Shown piece after piece: positions 16,563-23,674 of a stretch of DNA of 41,243 nt. The DNA is from Acidimicrobiales bacterium (GTDB lineage: Bacteria; Actinomycetota; Acidimicrobiia; Acidimicrobiales; RAAP-2), in the NCBI GenBank assembly GCA_017883135.1, contig JADGOE010000023.1, positions 1-41,243 on the forward strand, in the 5' to 3' direction. A program made the position numbers and the translations under genes. The notes under the pieces are model-generated. The model saw only the letters and a list, made by a program, of their open reading frames with translations. It was not told the origin of the DNA and ran no database searches. How positions within the stretch are numbered: position 1 is the first letter of the stretch; each line of letters starts with the position of its first letter.

Positions 16563-19045
16563 AGGCGGTCATCATGGCCGGCGGCGAGGGAACACGGCTG
16601 CGACCCTTGACCTCCAACCAGCCCAAGCCGATGCTCCCCATGGTCAACATCCCCATGATGGAGCACGTGGTCAACCTGCTGCGCCAGCACGGCTTCGAGG
16701 ACGTCGTGGTGACGGTGGCCTTCATGGCCAATGCCATCCGCACCTACTTCGGAGACGGTTCCGAGTTCGGCGTCCGGATGGTCTACGCAACCGAGTCCAC
16801 GCCCCTGGGTACTGCCGGCTCGGTGCGGAACGCCCGCGACGAGCTGGACGAGCGGTTCCTGGTCATATCGGGGGACGTGCTCACCGACATCGACCTGACC
16901 CAGGTGGTCGACTTCCACGACCGACGGGGTGGTCTGGCCACGCTGGCCCTCAAGGCGGTGGACAATCCCCTCGAATTCGGAATCGTCATCACCCGTGAGG
17001 ACGGGTCCATCGAGCGGTTCCTCGAGAAGCCGACCTGGGGGCAGGTGTTCAGCGACACCATCAATACCGGCATCTATGTCCTCGAGCCCGAGATCTTCGA
17101 CTTCATCCCCGAGGGCCAGCCGGTCGACTTCTCCGGCGAGGCGTTCCCCGACGCGCTGGCGGCCGGCAAGGCCCTCTACGGCTACGTGGCCGACGGCTAC
17201 TGGGAGGACGTGGGCACTCTCGAGGCCTACCTCAAGTCGCATCAGGACATCCTCGACCAGAAGGTGCAGGTGGACGTCGACGGGTTCCAGCTCCGGCCCG
17301 GTGTCTGGCTGGGCAAGGGGGCGGAGATCGACCCCAGCGTGGAGCTCGAGGGGCCGGCGGTGATCGGAGACAACTGCGTGGTCGGGCCCGGCACCCGGCT
17401 CGGTGCCTACTGCACCCTGGGGCGCAACATTCGGATCGGGGACAATGCGGTCCTCCAGCGTTCGGTCGTGCACGACAACACCTACCTCGGATCGGGGGTC
17501 CGGATCGACGGAAGCGTGCTCGGCCGGGGGTCGGACCTCCGCCAGGGTGTCCGTTGCGAGGAGGGGGTCGTTCTCGGGGACCAGTGCTTCGTGGGTGCCC
17601 AGGCCGAAATACGGGCCGGGGTCAAGATCTACCCGTTCAAGACGGTAGAGGCGGGGGCCATCGTCAACTCGTCCATCGTGTGGGAGTCGCGGGGAGCGAG
17701 GTCGCTTTTCGGCAGGGACGGTGTCAGAGGGCTGGCCAACGTCGATATCAGCCCCGAGTTGGCCGTCCGCCTCTCGATGGCCTGGGCGTCGACGTTCGAG
17801 AAGGGGGCGACGGTCACCACCTCGAGGGACACCAGCCGGGCAGCGCGGGTGCTGAAGCGGGCTCTCATCGTGGGCTGCAACGCCGCCGGGGTGAACGTCG
17901 ACGACCTCGAGGCGGCCACCGTACCGGTGACCAGGTTCCAGATCACCTCCTCGGCCAGCAAAGCCGGCATGACGGTCCGTCTCGACCCCGATGACCCGCA
18001 GTCGGTCGTGCTCCGGTTCTTCGACAAGGAGGGGATCGACGTCGACGAGACCACCCAGCGCAAGATCGAGAGGCTCTACCACCGGGAGGACTTCCGGCGA
18101 GTGTTGGCTCGCGAGATCGGCGACATCAGGTTTCCGCCGCGTACGCTCGAGCACTACACCGCTGCGCTGATCAACTCGGTCGACCTCTCCTGCGCGAGGG
18201 AAGCCGATCTGAAGTTGGTGCTGGACTACTCGTTCGGGACCACAAGTTTCGTCATGCCCAATCTGCTGGCCAAGCTCGAGGCCGAGGTGCTGGTGGTCAA
18301 CCCCTACGCCAACACCGCCAGCGTGCTCACCTTCGACCGGCATGCCAGCGCGGCCCGGGTCTCCGAATTGGTGCGTGCATCCGGCGCCCACCTCGGTGCG
18401 GTCCTCGATCCCGGGGGTGAGTTCGTGGCCATCGTCGACGACCTCGGGCACGCCCTGTCCAACGACGAAGCCCTCCTGGTGCTGTTGACCCTGGTGACCG
18501 AGGCCCACCCCGGCGCCCGGGTGGCCCTGCCGGTGGCTGTCAGCGGCGCGGCGGAGGAGATCTGCCGGAAGGCAGGGACCGAGATCGTCTGGACGAAGCT
18601 CTCGGCCTCGCACCTGATGGAAGTGGCTCGGTCCGAGCACGTGGCCCTGGCGGCCAGCCAGTCGGGCGGATTCATCTTCCCCCGCTTCCTGCCGGCCTAC
18701 GACGCTGCCGCCACCCTGGTCAACCTGTTGGCCCTCCTGACTGCCACCGGTCGGAAGCTGTCCGAGCTGGTGGCGCAGCTGCCCGCAGTGCACATCGCCC
18801 ACCAGGCGGTGCACACCCCGTGGGATCAGAAGGGCATGGTGATGCGTACCCTGGTGGAACGGTCCCACGGCCGCGACCTGGTGCTGGTGGACGGCGTCAA
18901 AGTGATCGAGGACGACGGGTGGGCCCTGGTCCTGCCCGATCCCGAAGAGCCGGTGACCCATGTCTGGGCGGAGGCTCCCAGCGACTCGCAGGCCGGAGCC
19001 AGGGCTCAGGAGTACGCAGTCCGCCTCGAGCAACTGCTCCGCTGA
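16559..19045 (+). CDS. Sugar-phosphate nucleotidyltransferase / hexapeptide / degenerate phosphomannomutase fusion
   Basis: This 828-residue protein has three parts. Residues 1 to about 235 are a nucleotidyltransferase with the signature AGGEGTRLRPLTSNQPKPML, as in mannose-1-phosphate guanylyltransferases. Residues about 250-385 are left-handed beta-helix hexapeptide repeats. Residues about 390-825 follow the phosphoglucomutase/phosphomannomutase fold. In that last part the usual phosphoserine loop (TASHNP) is replaced by TVRLDPDDP (472-480) and the metal loop DGDxDR by DPGGEF (617-622), so it is probably not an active mutase. Such fusions are known from actinobacteria and cyanobacteria. It likely supplies GDP-mannose or a related sugar nucleotide for envelope glycans. 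The GTG overlaps the upstream stop. Confidence 0.88.
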   Translation: MKAVIMAGGEGTRLRPLTSNQPKPMLPMVNIPMMEHVVNLLRQHGFEDVVVTVAFMANAIRTYFGDGSEFGVRMVYATESTPLGTAGSVRNARDELDERFLVISGDVLTDIDLTQVVDFHDRRGGLATLALKAVDNPLEFGIVITREDGSIERFLEKPTWGQVFSDTINTGIYVLEPEIFDFIPEGQPVDFSGEAFPDALAAGKALYGYVADGYWEDVGTLEAYLKSHQDILDQKVQVDVDGFQLRPGVWLGKGAEIDPSVELEGPAVIGDNCVVGPGTRLGAYCTLGRNIRIGDNAVLQRSVVHDNTYLGSGVRIDGSVLGRGSDLRQGVRCEEGVVLGDQCFVGAQAEIRAGVKIYPFKTVEAGAIVNSSIVWESRGARSLFGRDGVRGLANVDISPELAVRLSMAWASTFEKGATVTTSRDTSRAARVLKRALIVGCNAAGVNVDDLEAATVPVTRFQITSSASKAGMTVRLDPDDPQSVVLRFFDKEGIDVDETTQRKIERLYHREDFRRVLAREIGDIRFPPRTLEHYTAALINSVDLSCAREADLKLVLDYSFGTTSFVMPNLLAKLEAEVLVVNPYANTASVLTFDRHASAARVSELVRASGAHLGAVLDPGGEFVAIVDDLGHALSNDEALLVLLTLVTEAHPGARVALPVAVSGAAEEICRKAGTEIVWTKLSASHLMEVARSEHVALAASQSGGFIFPRFLPAYDAAATLVNLLALLTATGRKLSELVAQLPAVHIAHQAVHTPWDQKGMVMRTLVERSHGRDLVLVDGVKVIEDDGWALVLPDPEEPVTHVWAEAPSDSQAGARAQEYAVRLEQLLR

Positions 19046-19112
19046 CCATCCGCCGGGGCCCGGGCGCATCGCCCACCTGGCCGACGACCGGGCATCCCCG
19101 CCGCGTGTCAGG

Positions 19113-19118
19113 TATCGT
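19113..19118 (+). promoter_or_regulatory. -10 hexamer of a leaderless promoter (gcvH)
   Basis: TATCGT is followed by 8 nt and the ATG at 19127, with no ribosome binding site. Confidence 0.5.
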
Positions 19119-19126
19119 CCGCAGCT

Positions 19127-19507
19127 ATGAACGTGCCGGACGAACTGCGCTACTCCACCGATCACGAATGGGCTCGAGCCAACGGGGACCGGATCACGGT
19201 GGGAATCACCGACTACGCCCAGGATGCACTGGGTGACGTGGTCTTCGTCGATCTTCCGACCCAGGGGACCACGGTGGAGGCCGGAGGGATGATCGGCGAG
19301 GTGGAGTCGACGAAATCGGTGTCGGAGATCTACGCCCCAGTGGCCGGTGAGGTGGTGGCCGTCAATGCCGCCCTAGCCGACGCCCCCGAGAAGCTCAACG
19401 TCGACCCGTACGGCGAGGGGTGGATCTGCGAGATCGCCCTTTCGGATCCCTCCGCTTTGTCCGCGCTGCTCGACTCGGGCGCCTACCGGCAACTGACCGA
19501 CGGTTGA
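19127..19507 (+). CDS. gcvH: Glycine cleavage system H protein
   Basis: This 126-residue protein is the lipoylated shuttle of the glycine cleavage system. It begins with YSTDHEWARANGDRITVGITDYAQ and contains the lipoylation site VESTKSVSEIYAP (K63), with GEGWICEI near the C-terminus. The lipoyl arm carries the aminomethyl group between the P, T and L proteins, none of which is encoded here. It opens the actinobacterial block gcvH / FHA / MerR / DUF151. Length and start are normal for the family. Confidence 0.96.
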   Translation: MNVPDELRYSTDHEWARANGDRITVGITDYAQDALGDVVFVDLPTQGTTVEAGGMIGEVESTKSVSEIYAPVAGEVVAVNAALADAPEKLNVDPYGEGWICEIALSDPSALSALLDSGAYRQLTDG

Positions 19508-19556
19508 TCCCTCCGAGCAGGCCGTCGGACCAAGAGAGCGCAGAGGTGGGAGCGGC

Positions 19557-19562
19557 TACCGT
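19557..19562 (+). promoter_or_regulatory. -10 hexamer deciding the FHA gene start
   Basis: TACCGT is followed by 7 nt and GTG at 19570. This start gives a protein beginning directly with the zinc ribbon. The frame is open further upstream, but that part overlaps gcvH. Confidence 0.55.
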
Positions 19563-19569
19563 AGTTGGC

Positions 19570-20043
19570 GTGTTCTGTCACAACTGCGGCCATCGGAATC
19601 CGTCCGGCGTCAATTTCTGCTCCTCGTGCGGGACTTCATTGGTGACCCCTGCACCGGACACCTCGGTCTCCGTCCTGCCGGTCGACGAACAGGTCGAGGC
19701 AGGGGAGATCGAAGCACCGGCCGGGCTTCTGGAACTTCCCCGCGGCGTGGGGATGCTGGTCGTGAAGCGCGGATCCGACCAGGGCGTCCGATTCGTGCTC
19801 GAGTCCGACCTCACCCGTGCGGGCCGGCATCCCGAAAGCGATATCTTCCTCGACGACATCACGGTGTCCCGTCGGCACGCGGAGTTCGTGACGGGGGACC
19901 AGGTGACCACAGTCAGGGACGTGGGCTCACTGAACGGCACCTACGTCAATCGCGAGCGGATCGACGAAGCGCGGCTATCCAGCGGCGACGAGGTGCAGAT
20001 CGGAAAGTTCAAGCTGTTGTATCTGGTGGCAACGGGCGAATGA
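19570..20043 (+). CDS. Zinc-ribbon plus FHA domain protein, OdhI/GarA homologue
   Basis: This 157-residue protein has an N-terminal zinc ribbon with two CxxC pairs (C3, C6, C17, C20), a short linker and an FHA domain (about 60-155). The FHA part is strikingly like GarA of mycobacteria and OdhI of corynebacteria: LLELPRGVGMLVVKRG, AGRHPESDIFLDDITVSRRHAEF and DVGSLNGTYVNRE, followed by GDEVQIGKFKL. The phosphothreonine-binding arginine, serine and asparagine are kept. In GarA/OdhI an N-terminal ETTSVF motif is phosphorylated by PknB/PknG-type kinases; here only one threonine (T31 in PDTSVSV) stands near that place. GarA and OdhI regulate enzymes of 2-oxoglutarate and glutamate metabolism. The genomic position matches Rv1827. 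Confidence 0.9.
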   Translation: MFCHNCGHRNPSGVNFCSSCGTSLVTPAPDTSVSVLPVDEQVEAGEIEAPAGLLELPRGVGMLVVKRGSDQGVRFVLESDLTRAGRHPESDIFLDDITVSRRHAEFVTGDQVTTVRDVGSLNGTYVNRERIDEARLSSGDEVQIGKFKLLYLVATGE

Positions 20044-20083
20044 GAGTGGCGATGCACGAAGTATCTCGCGGCGGAGGACAACG

Positions 20084-21262
20084 GTGAGTTCGAGGTCGTA
20101 CTTGTCGATCGGTGACGTCCTCACTCTTCTGCGCCAGGAGTTTCCGGACGTCACCATTTCGAAGATCCGCTTTCTCGAGAGCCAAGGTCTGGTCAATCCC
20201 GAGCGCACGCCCTCGGGCTACCGCAAGTTCTATGAGCAGGACGTGGAGCGCCTCCGATGGGTGCTGCGCCAACAGCGGGAGAACTTCCTACCCCTCAAGG
20301 TGATCAAGGACCGGCTCGACGACGACGCCAACGGCTCGGCGTCGAGCGATCACGAGGCGCCGCCGCCGTCCCGAGAGAACGCTGTTGCCGCTCACGCCGG
20401 AGCGCCCGCCGATACCCACCGCACCGGTGAGCCGGTGTTGGTCGGTCAACGGTCGTCGATGGCGGGACGCACCGCTGGGTCGATCGAGACCGGTATGGCC
20501 ATCGACCCTCCGACTTCCGCGCCCGGCGACGGGCCCACACTGCCGGGCATCGAGCCAGGCACCCACGCGGTCTCTGCTCCGGGAGCGCTGCGTGTGACCA
20601 CGACCCCGAGCCAGGTGGTGATGTCGCCGAGTTCCGGCGCATCCGCTGCAGCCCCGACCGTCCATGCCCGTTCCAGCGAGCACCCCTCGCCTCGGGACGC
20701 TGCGACCGGAGGGACCGCCGGTCGGAAGTCCCGCACCAGGCGGGGTGCTGCGACGCCGGCCGGCACCCAGCCTCCGCCGGCAAGCGCCGGACCGCCGGCC
20801 GGCACCCAGCCTCCGCCGGCAAGCGCTCGGTCGGGTTCCGCTGTAGGACGAAGGGCGGCAACTGCCCCGGCCGACCTCAATGGGGCCAGCATGTCCCTCG
20901 ACGAACTGTCGGCAGCCTGTGGCCTCGGTACCGAGTCCCTGCTCGAGTTGCAGGAGTACGGGTTGTTGACTGCCACCACGGTTGCTGGCCAGCACTTCTT
21001 CGACGAGGAGGCGCTGATCGTCGCCAATCTTGCTGCGCGATTCGCCAGGTTCGGCATCGAACCCCGCCATCTGCGCCTCTACAAGAACGCCGCCGATCGC
21101 GAAGCCGGGTTCGTCGAGCAGATCGTGATCCCCCTGGTCCGACAGAGGAACCCTGATGCCAGGGCGCGGGCCAACGACACGGCGGACGAGCTTGCCGGCT
21201 TGGGGCAACAGCTGCGCGGCTCCCTGCTGCGCACTGCCTTGTCTAGTCTGCTCAACGGCTGA
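20084..21262 (+). CDS. ftsR: FtsR-type MerR regulator (Rv1828 homologue) with long Pro-rich linker
   Basis: This 392-residue protein has an N-terminal MerR-like winged helix (about 5-80): YLSIGDVLTLLRQEFPDVTISKIRFLE, then GYRKFYEQDVERLRWVL. A linker of roughly 180 residues rich in Pro, Ala, Thr and Gly follows, including a 13-residue tandem repeat. The C-terminal domain (about 266-392, MSLDELSAACGLGTESLLEL to LLRTALSSLL) is conserved in actinobacterial homologues. In corynebacteria FtsR activates ftsZ; the same role is inferred here. The linker is far longer than in the mycobacterial protein as remembered. GTG at 20084 follows GGAGGA (20073-20078). It lies 40 bp after the FHA gene, probably in one operon. 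Confidence 0.88.
   Translation: MSSRSYLSIGDVLTLLRQEFPDVTISKIRFLESQGLVNPERTPSGYRKFYEQDVERLRWVLRQQRENFLPLKVIKDRLDDDANGSASSDHEAPPPSRENAVAAHAGAPADTHRTGEPVLVGQRSSMAGRTAGSIETGMAIDPPTSAPGDGPTLPGIEPGTHAVSAPGALRVTTTPSQVVMSPSSGASAAAPTVHARSSEHPSPRDAATGGTAGRKSRTRRGAATPAGTQPPPASAGPPAGTQPPPASARSGSAVGRRAATAPADLNGASMSLDELSAACGLGTESLLELQEYGLLTATTVAGQHFFDEEALIVANLAARFARFGIEPRHLRLYKNAADREAGFVEQIVIPLVRQRNPDARARANDTADELAGLGQQLRGSLLRTALSSLLNG
20755..20826 (+). repeat. 33-bp direct repeat in the ftsR linker
   Basis: Positions 20755-20787 and 20794-20826 are identical, with a 39-bp period encoding [13 protein letters not shown] and PAGTQPPPASARS. The repeat keeps frame and lengthens the disordered linker. Confidence 0.85.
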
Positions 21263-21358
21263 CCGACCGCGGCCGGAGGGCACGGAACGATGATCGTCAG
21301 CCCCTGATCGCGCCTGCAGACGGTCGAGTCTCCGAACGCGGGCGACCCCTGCGGCGAG

Positions 21359-21364
21359 TAGGTT
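21359..21364 (+). promoter_or_regulatory. -10 hexamer of a leaderless promoter (DUF151 gene)
   Basis: TAGGTT is followed by 6 nt and the ATG at 21371. It suggests independent transcription from ftsR, which ends 108 bp upstream. Confidence 0.55.
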
Positions 21365-21370
21365 TGGGAC

Positions 21371-21889
21371 ATGGTCGAAGTACGGCTTCGGGCGGTGCGT
21401 GTGGACCTTCAGTCGAACACGCCCGTGCTCCTGCTGCAGGAGTCCGACGGGCTCGGCAGGACATTGCCGATCTTCATCGGCGCGCCCGAGGCCACTGCGA
21501 TCGCCTTTGCCCTCCAGGGCATGGACACGCCCCGACCGATGACCCACGATCTGATTCGGGACCTGCTCGACGCGCTGGGCGCCGACGTCATCCGCGTGGT
21601 GGTCACCGAGTTGAAGACCGCCACCTACTTCGCGGAGATCGTGCTCCGCCTCGCTGATCGAGAGATCCCGGTGTCCTCACGCCCTTCGGACGCGGTGGCG
21701 GTGGCGGTCCGTACCGGGGCCCCTCTCTACGTGGCCGACGACCTCATGGACGCCGAGGGCATCATGCTCGCCGTCGACGAGGAGGAAGACGAGTCCGAAG
21801 CCGATGAAGAGAACGCCAACCCCGACGAGCTGGTCGGTGAGTTCCGGCACTTCCTCGATTCCATCCGTCCGGAGGACTTCTCGCCCTGA
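21371..21889 (+). CDS. DUF151 bifunctional nuclease family protein (Rv1829 homologue)
   Basis: This 172-residue protein has the DUF151 core: VRVDLQSNTPVLLLQESDG, LPIFIGAPEATAIAFALQG, RPMTHDLIRDLLDALGA and IPVSSRPSDAVAVAVRTGAP. Plant members have been reported to have nuclease activity, but the bacterial role is unsettled. The C-terminal 40 residues are acidic (DEEEDESEADEENANPDE) and probably flexible. Gene order after ftsR matches M. tuberculosis. Cytoplasmic, normal length. Confidence 0.93.
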   Translation: MVEVRLRAVRVDLQSNTPVLLLQESDGLGRTLPIFIGAPEATAIAFALQGMDTPRPMTHDLIRDLLDALGADVIRVVVTELKTATYFAEIVLRLADREIPVSSRPSDAVAVAVRTGAPLYVADDLMDAEGIMLAVDEEEDESEADEENANPDELVGEFRHFLDSIRPEDFSP

Positions 21890-21928
21890 GCAGATGCGAT
21901 GATTGGCGAAGATGAGGGAGGCAGCGCG

Positions 21929-22576
21929 GTGATCTACGGAGTGAAGGTGGTTCGCGCCATCGGCCTGGCAGCCGGGTTGGCCATTGGGGGAGCGCTGGTC
22001 GGCGCGTGCTCTTCGGGGTCGTCATCCTCGACGACCACCGGTGCACCCACCTCGACAAGCGGTACGCCGTCGACCTCGTCGACCACCTCGGCATCGGCTT
22101 CGTCGACCACCTCGGCCGGTGCGGTGCGGTGCGCGACGGCGAGGCTCGTCGGATCGATCGTCGGGAGCAACGGTGCGGCCGGCACCATCGAGACCACCGT
22201 GGCCATGCGGAGCACCGCCGCGACGCCGTGCATTCTCGGCGGCTACCCGGGCCTGCAGATGCTCGCCTCGGGGGGGGGGTCCCTTCCGACCACGGTGATC
22301 CGCAAGGGGAGCTACGGATTCACCTCGATGGCACCGGCCACGGTCACGTTGTCCAGTGGTCAGTCGGCCTACTTCAACGTCGGGTACTCCGACGTGCCGG
22401 TGGGCACCGAGACCTCCTGTCCGACCTCTGCATCCTTCGAGGTCACCCCTCCCAATGCGCTCGACCACCTGGTCATCGCCGCCACCCTGGCTCCGTGCGG
22501 GAACGGGACCCTAGTGGTGTCCCCGGTCTTCGTGGCCTCGGGATCGAACAGCCAGTCGACGGCGCCCAGCTCCTGA
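21929..22576 (+). CDS. Lipoprotein with DUF4232-like domain
   Basis: This 215-residue protein has a lipoprotein signal ending in ALVGAC (C27), a Ser/Thr-rich linker of about 45 residues and a C-terminal domain resembling DUF4232 (CATARLVGSIVGSNGAAGTI, NTG-like TPCILGGYPGLQML, and a closing cysteine). Such lipoproteins are common in actinobacteria and have no known function. The GTG at 21929 was chosen because AGGGAGG lies 7 nt upstream; an in-frame ATG ten codons earlier lacks such a site. A run of ten G (22270-22279) inside the gene encodes GGG. It converges with the reductase gene 21 bp away. Confidence 0.75.
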   Translation: MIYGVKVVRAIGLAAGLAIGGALVGACSSGSSSSTTTGAPTSTSGTPSTSSTTSASASSTTSAGAVRCATARLVGSIVGSNGAAGTIETTVAMRSTAATPCILGGYPGLQMLASGGGSLPTTVIRKGSYGFTSMAPATVTLSSGQSAYFNVGYSDVPVGTETSCPTSASFEVTPPNALDHLVIAATLAPCGNGTLVVSPVFVASGSNSQSTAPSS

Positions 22577-22597
22577 TCTGCCGGCACGTCGCCCCCC

Positions 22598-23653
22598 TCA
22601 GCGGCCGGGTGCGACCAGCACCCTCCCACGCACCCTGCCGGCATGGATCGACTCCAGCACGGGTGCCAGCCCGCCGAGGCCCACCTCTGAGTCGACGATC
22701 GAATCGAGGAGCCCTGCGGGAAACTCGGTGGCGATCTCCGACCACACCTTGCGCCGGTCGACAATTGGGGTGGAGACGGTGTCGATGCCGATGAGGGAGA
22801 CGCTGCGAACGATGAAGGGATAGACCGACGATTCGAAGGCGTTCCCGCCGGTCAACCCACTGGCGGCCACCGCACCCCCGTAGCGCAGGGTGCGCAGGAT
22901 CGCGGTGAGAGCGGCGCCGCCCACGCAGTCCACCGCCGCGGCCCATCGCTCGGGCCCGAGCGTCCGGTGCGGCGCCACCACCAGTGCGTCACGGTCGATC
23001 ACCTCGGAGGCACCGAGGCCGACCAGGTAGTCGGTCTCGGCCTGCTTGCCCGTGCTGGCCACCACCTCGTAGCCGCGGGCGGCGAAGAGGAGGACCGCCA
23101 TGCTGCCCACCCCACCCGAAGCTCCGGTCACCACCACCGGGCCGTCTGCGGGGGCCAGGCCGTTCTGCTCGAGCCGATGGAGAGACAGTGCTGCGGTGAA
23201 GCCGGCCGTCCCGATGATGGCCGCCTGGCGGGCACTTAGGCCACTCGGCAAGGGGACCACCCACTCCGCCGGCACCCGGGCAAGCTCAGCGAAGCCACCG
23301 TGGTGGGCCACTCCGAGGTCGTAGCCGTGGACGATGACCTGGCTGCCGATCCCGATCGAGCGATCGGCCGACTCGAGGACGGTGCCGACCAGGTCGACGC
23401 CCGGAACGAGCGGAGTGATCCGTGCCACTCGGTTGCCGGGCCGGGCGACCATGCCGTCCTTGTAGTTGACGGACGACCAGTGGACCCGAATGACAACGTC
23501 GCCCTCGGGCAGGTCGTCGAACGCGAGCGTCCTCACCCCGGCGTCGAGTGCGTCACCGGTGCGTTCCACCACGAAGGCGGAGTACCTGGTGGGGCGCTCA
23601 TCGGTGTCGCCAGTTGCCGGCCTGCCCGCCGCCGGTAGGGGAGAGGAAGTCAC
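22598..23653 (-). CDS. YhdH/AcuI-type quinone oxidoreductase (putative acryloyl-CoA reductase)
   Basis: This 351-residue medium-chain dehydrogenase lacks the catalytic zinc ligands. The N-terminal catalytic domain includes VHWSSVNYKDGMVA and PGVDLVGTV, and the Rossmann domain has VVVTGASGGVGSMAVLLFAARGYEV, an NADPH-binding pattern. GTAGFTAALSLHRLEQNGL and SVSLIGIDTV are typical of YhdH/YhfP. E. coli and Rhodobacter members reduce acryloyl-CoA to propionyl-CoA, protecting against acrylate; that activity is likely but unproven here. The GTG start follows a TACGGT -10 by 7 nt. It is transcribed divergently from the S9 peptidase gene through a shared -10 region. Confidence 0.88.
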   Translation of the reverse strand: MTSSPLPAAGRPATGDTDERPTRYSAFVVERTGDALDAGVRTLAFDDLPEGDVVIRVHWSSVNYKDGMVARPGNRVARITPLVPGVDLVGTVLESADRSIGIGSQVIVHGYDLGVAHHGGFAELARVPAEWVVPLPSGLSARQAAIIGTAGFTAALSLHRLEQNGLAPADGPVVVTGASGGVGSMAVLLFAARGYEVVASTGKQAETDYLVGLGASEVIDRDALVVAPHRTLGPERWAAAVDCVGGAALTAILRTLRYGGAVAASGLTGGNAFESSVYPFIVRSVSLIGIDTVSTPIVDRRKVWSEIATEFPAGLLDSIVDSEVGLGGLAPVLESIHAGRVRGRVLVAPGR

Positions 23654-23659
23654 ACCGGG

Positions 23660-23666
23660 TACCGTA
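23660..23666. promoter_or_regulatory. Overlapping divergent -10 elements (bidirectional promoter)
   Basis: The 7-mer TACCGTA reads TACCGT on the plus strand (9 nt before ATG 23675) and TACGGT on the minus strand (7 nt before GTG 23653). Only 21 bp separate the two start codons, so both genes appear to share one promoter core and to be leaderless. Confidence 0.55.
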
Positions 23667-23674
23667 CTGAGTCC

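Noticed and set aside
16493-19165. An 890-codon open frame antisense to the nucleotidyltransferase fusion
   Set aside because: It mirrors the third-position GC bias of the real gene and shows no domain, promoter or ribosome binding site.
20755-20826. Tandem repeat as a CRISPR unit
   Set aside because: Only two copies exist, they are 6 bp apart, and they lie in frame within ftsR.
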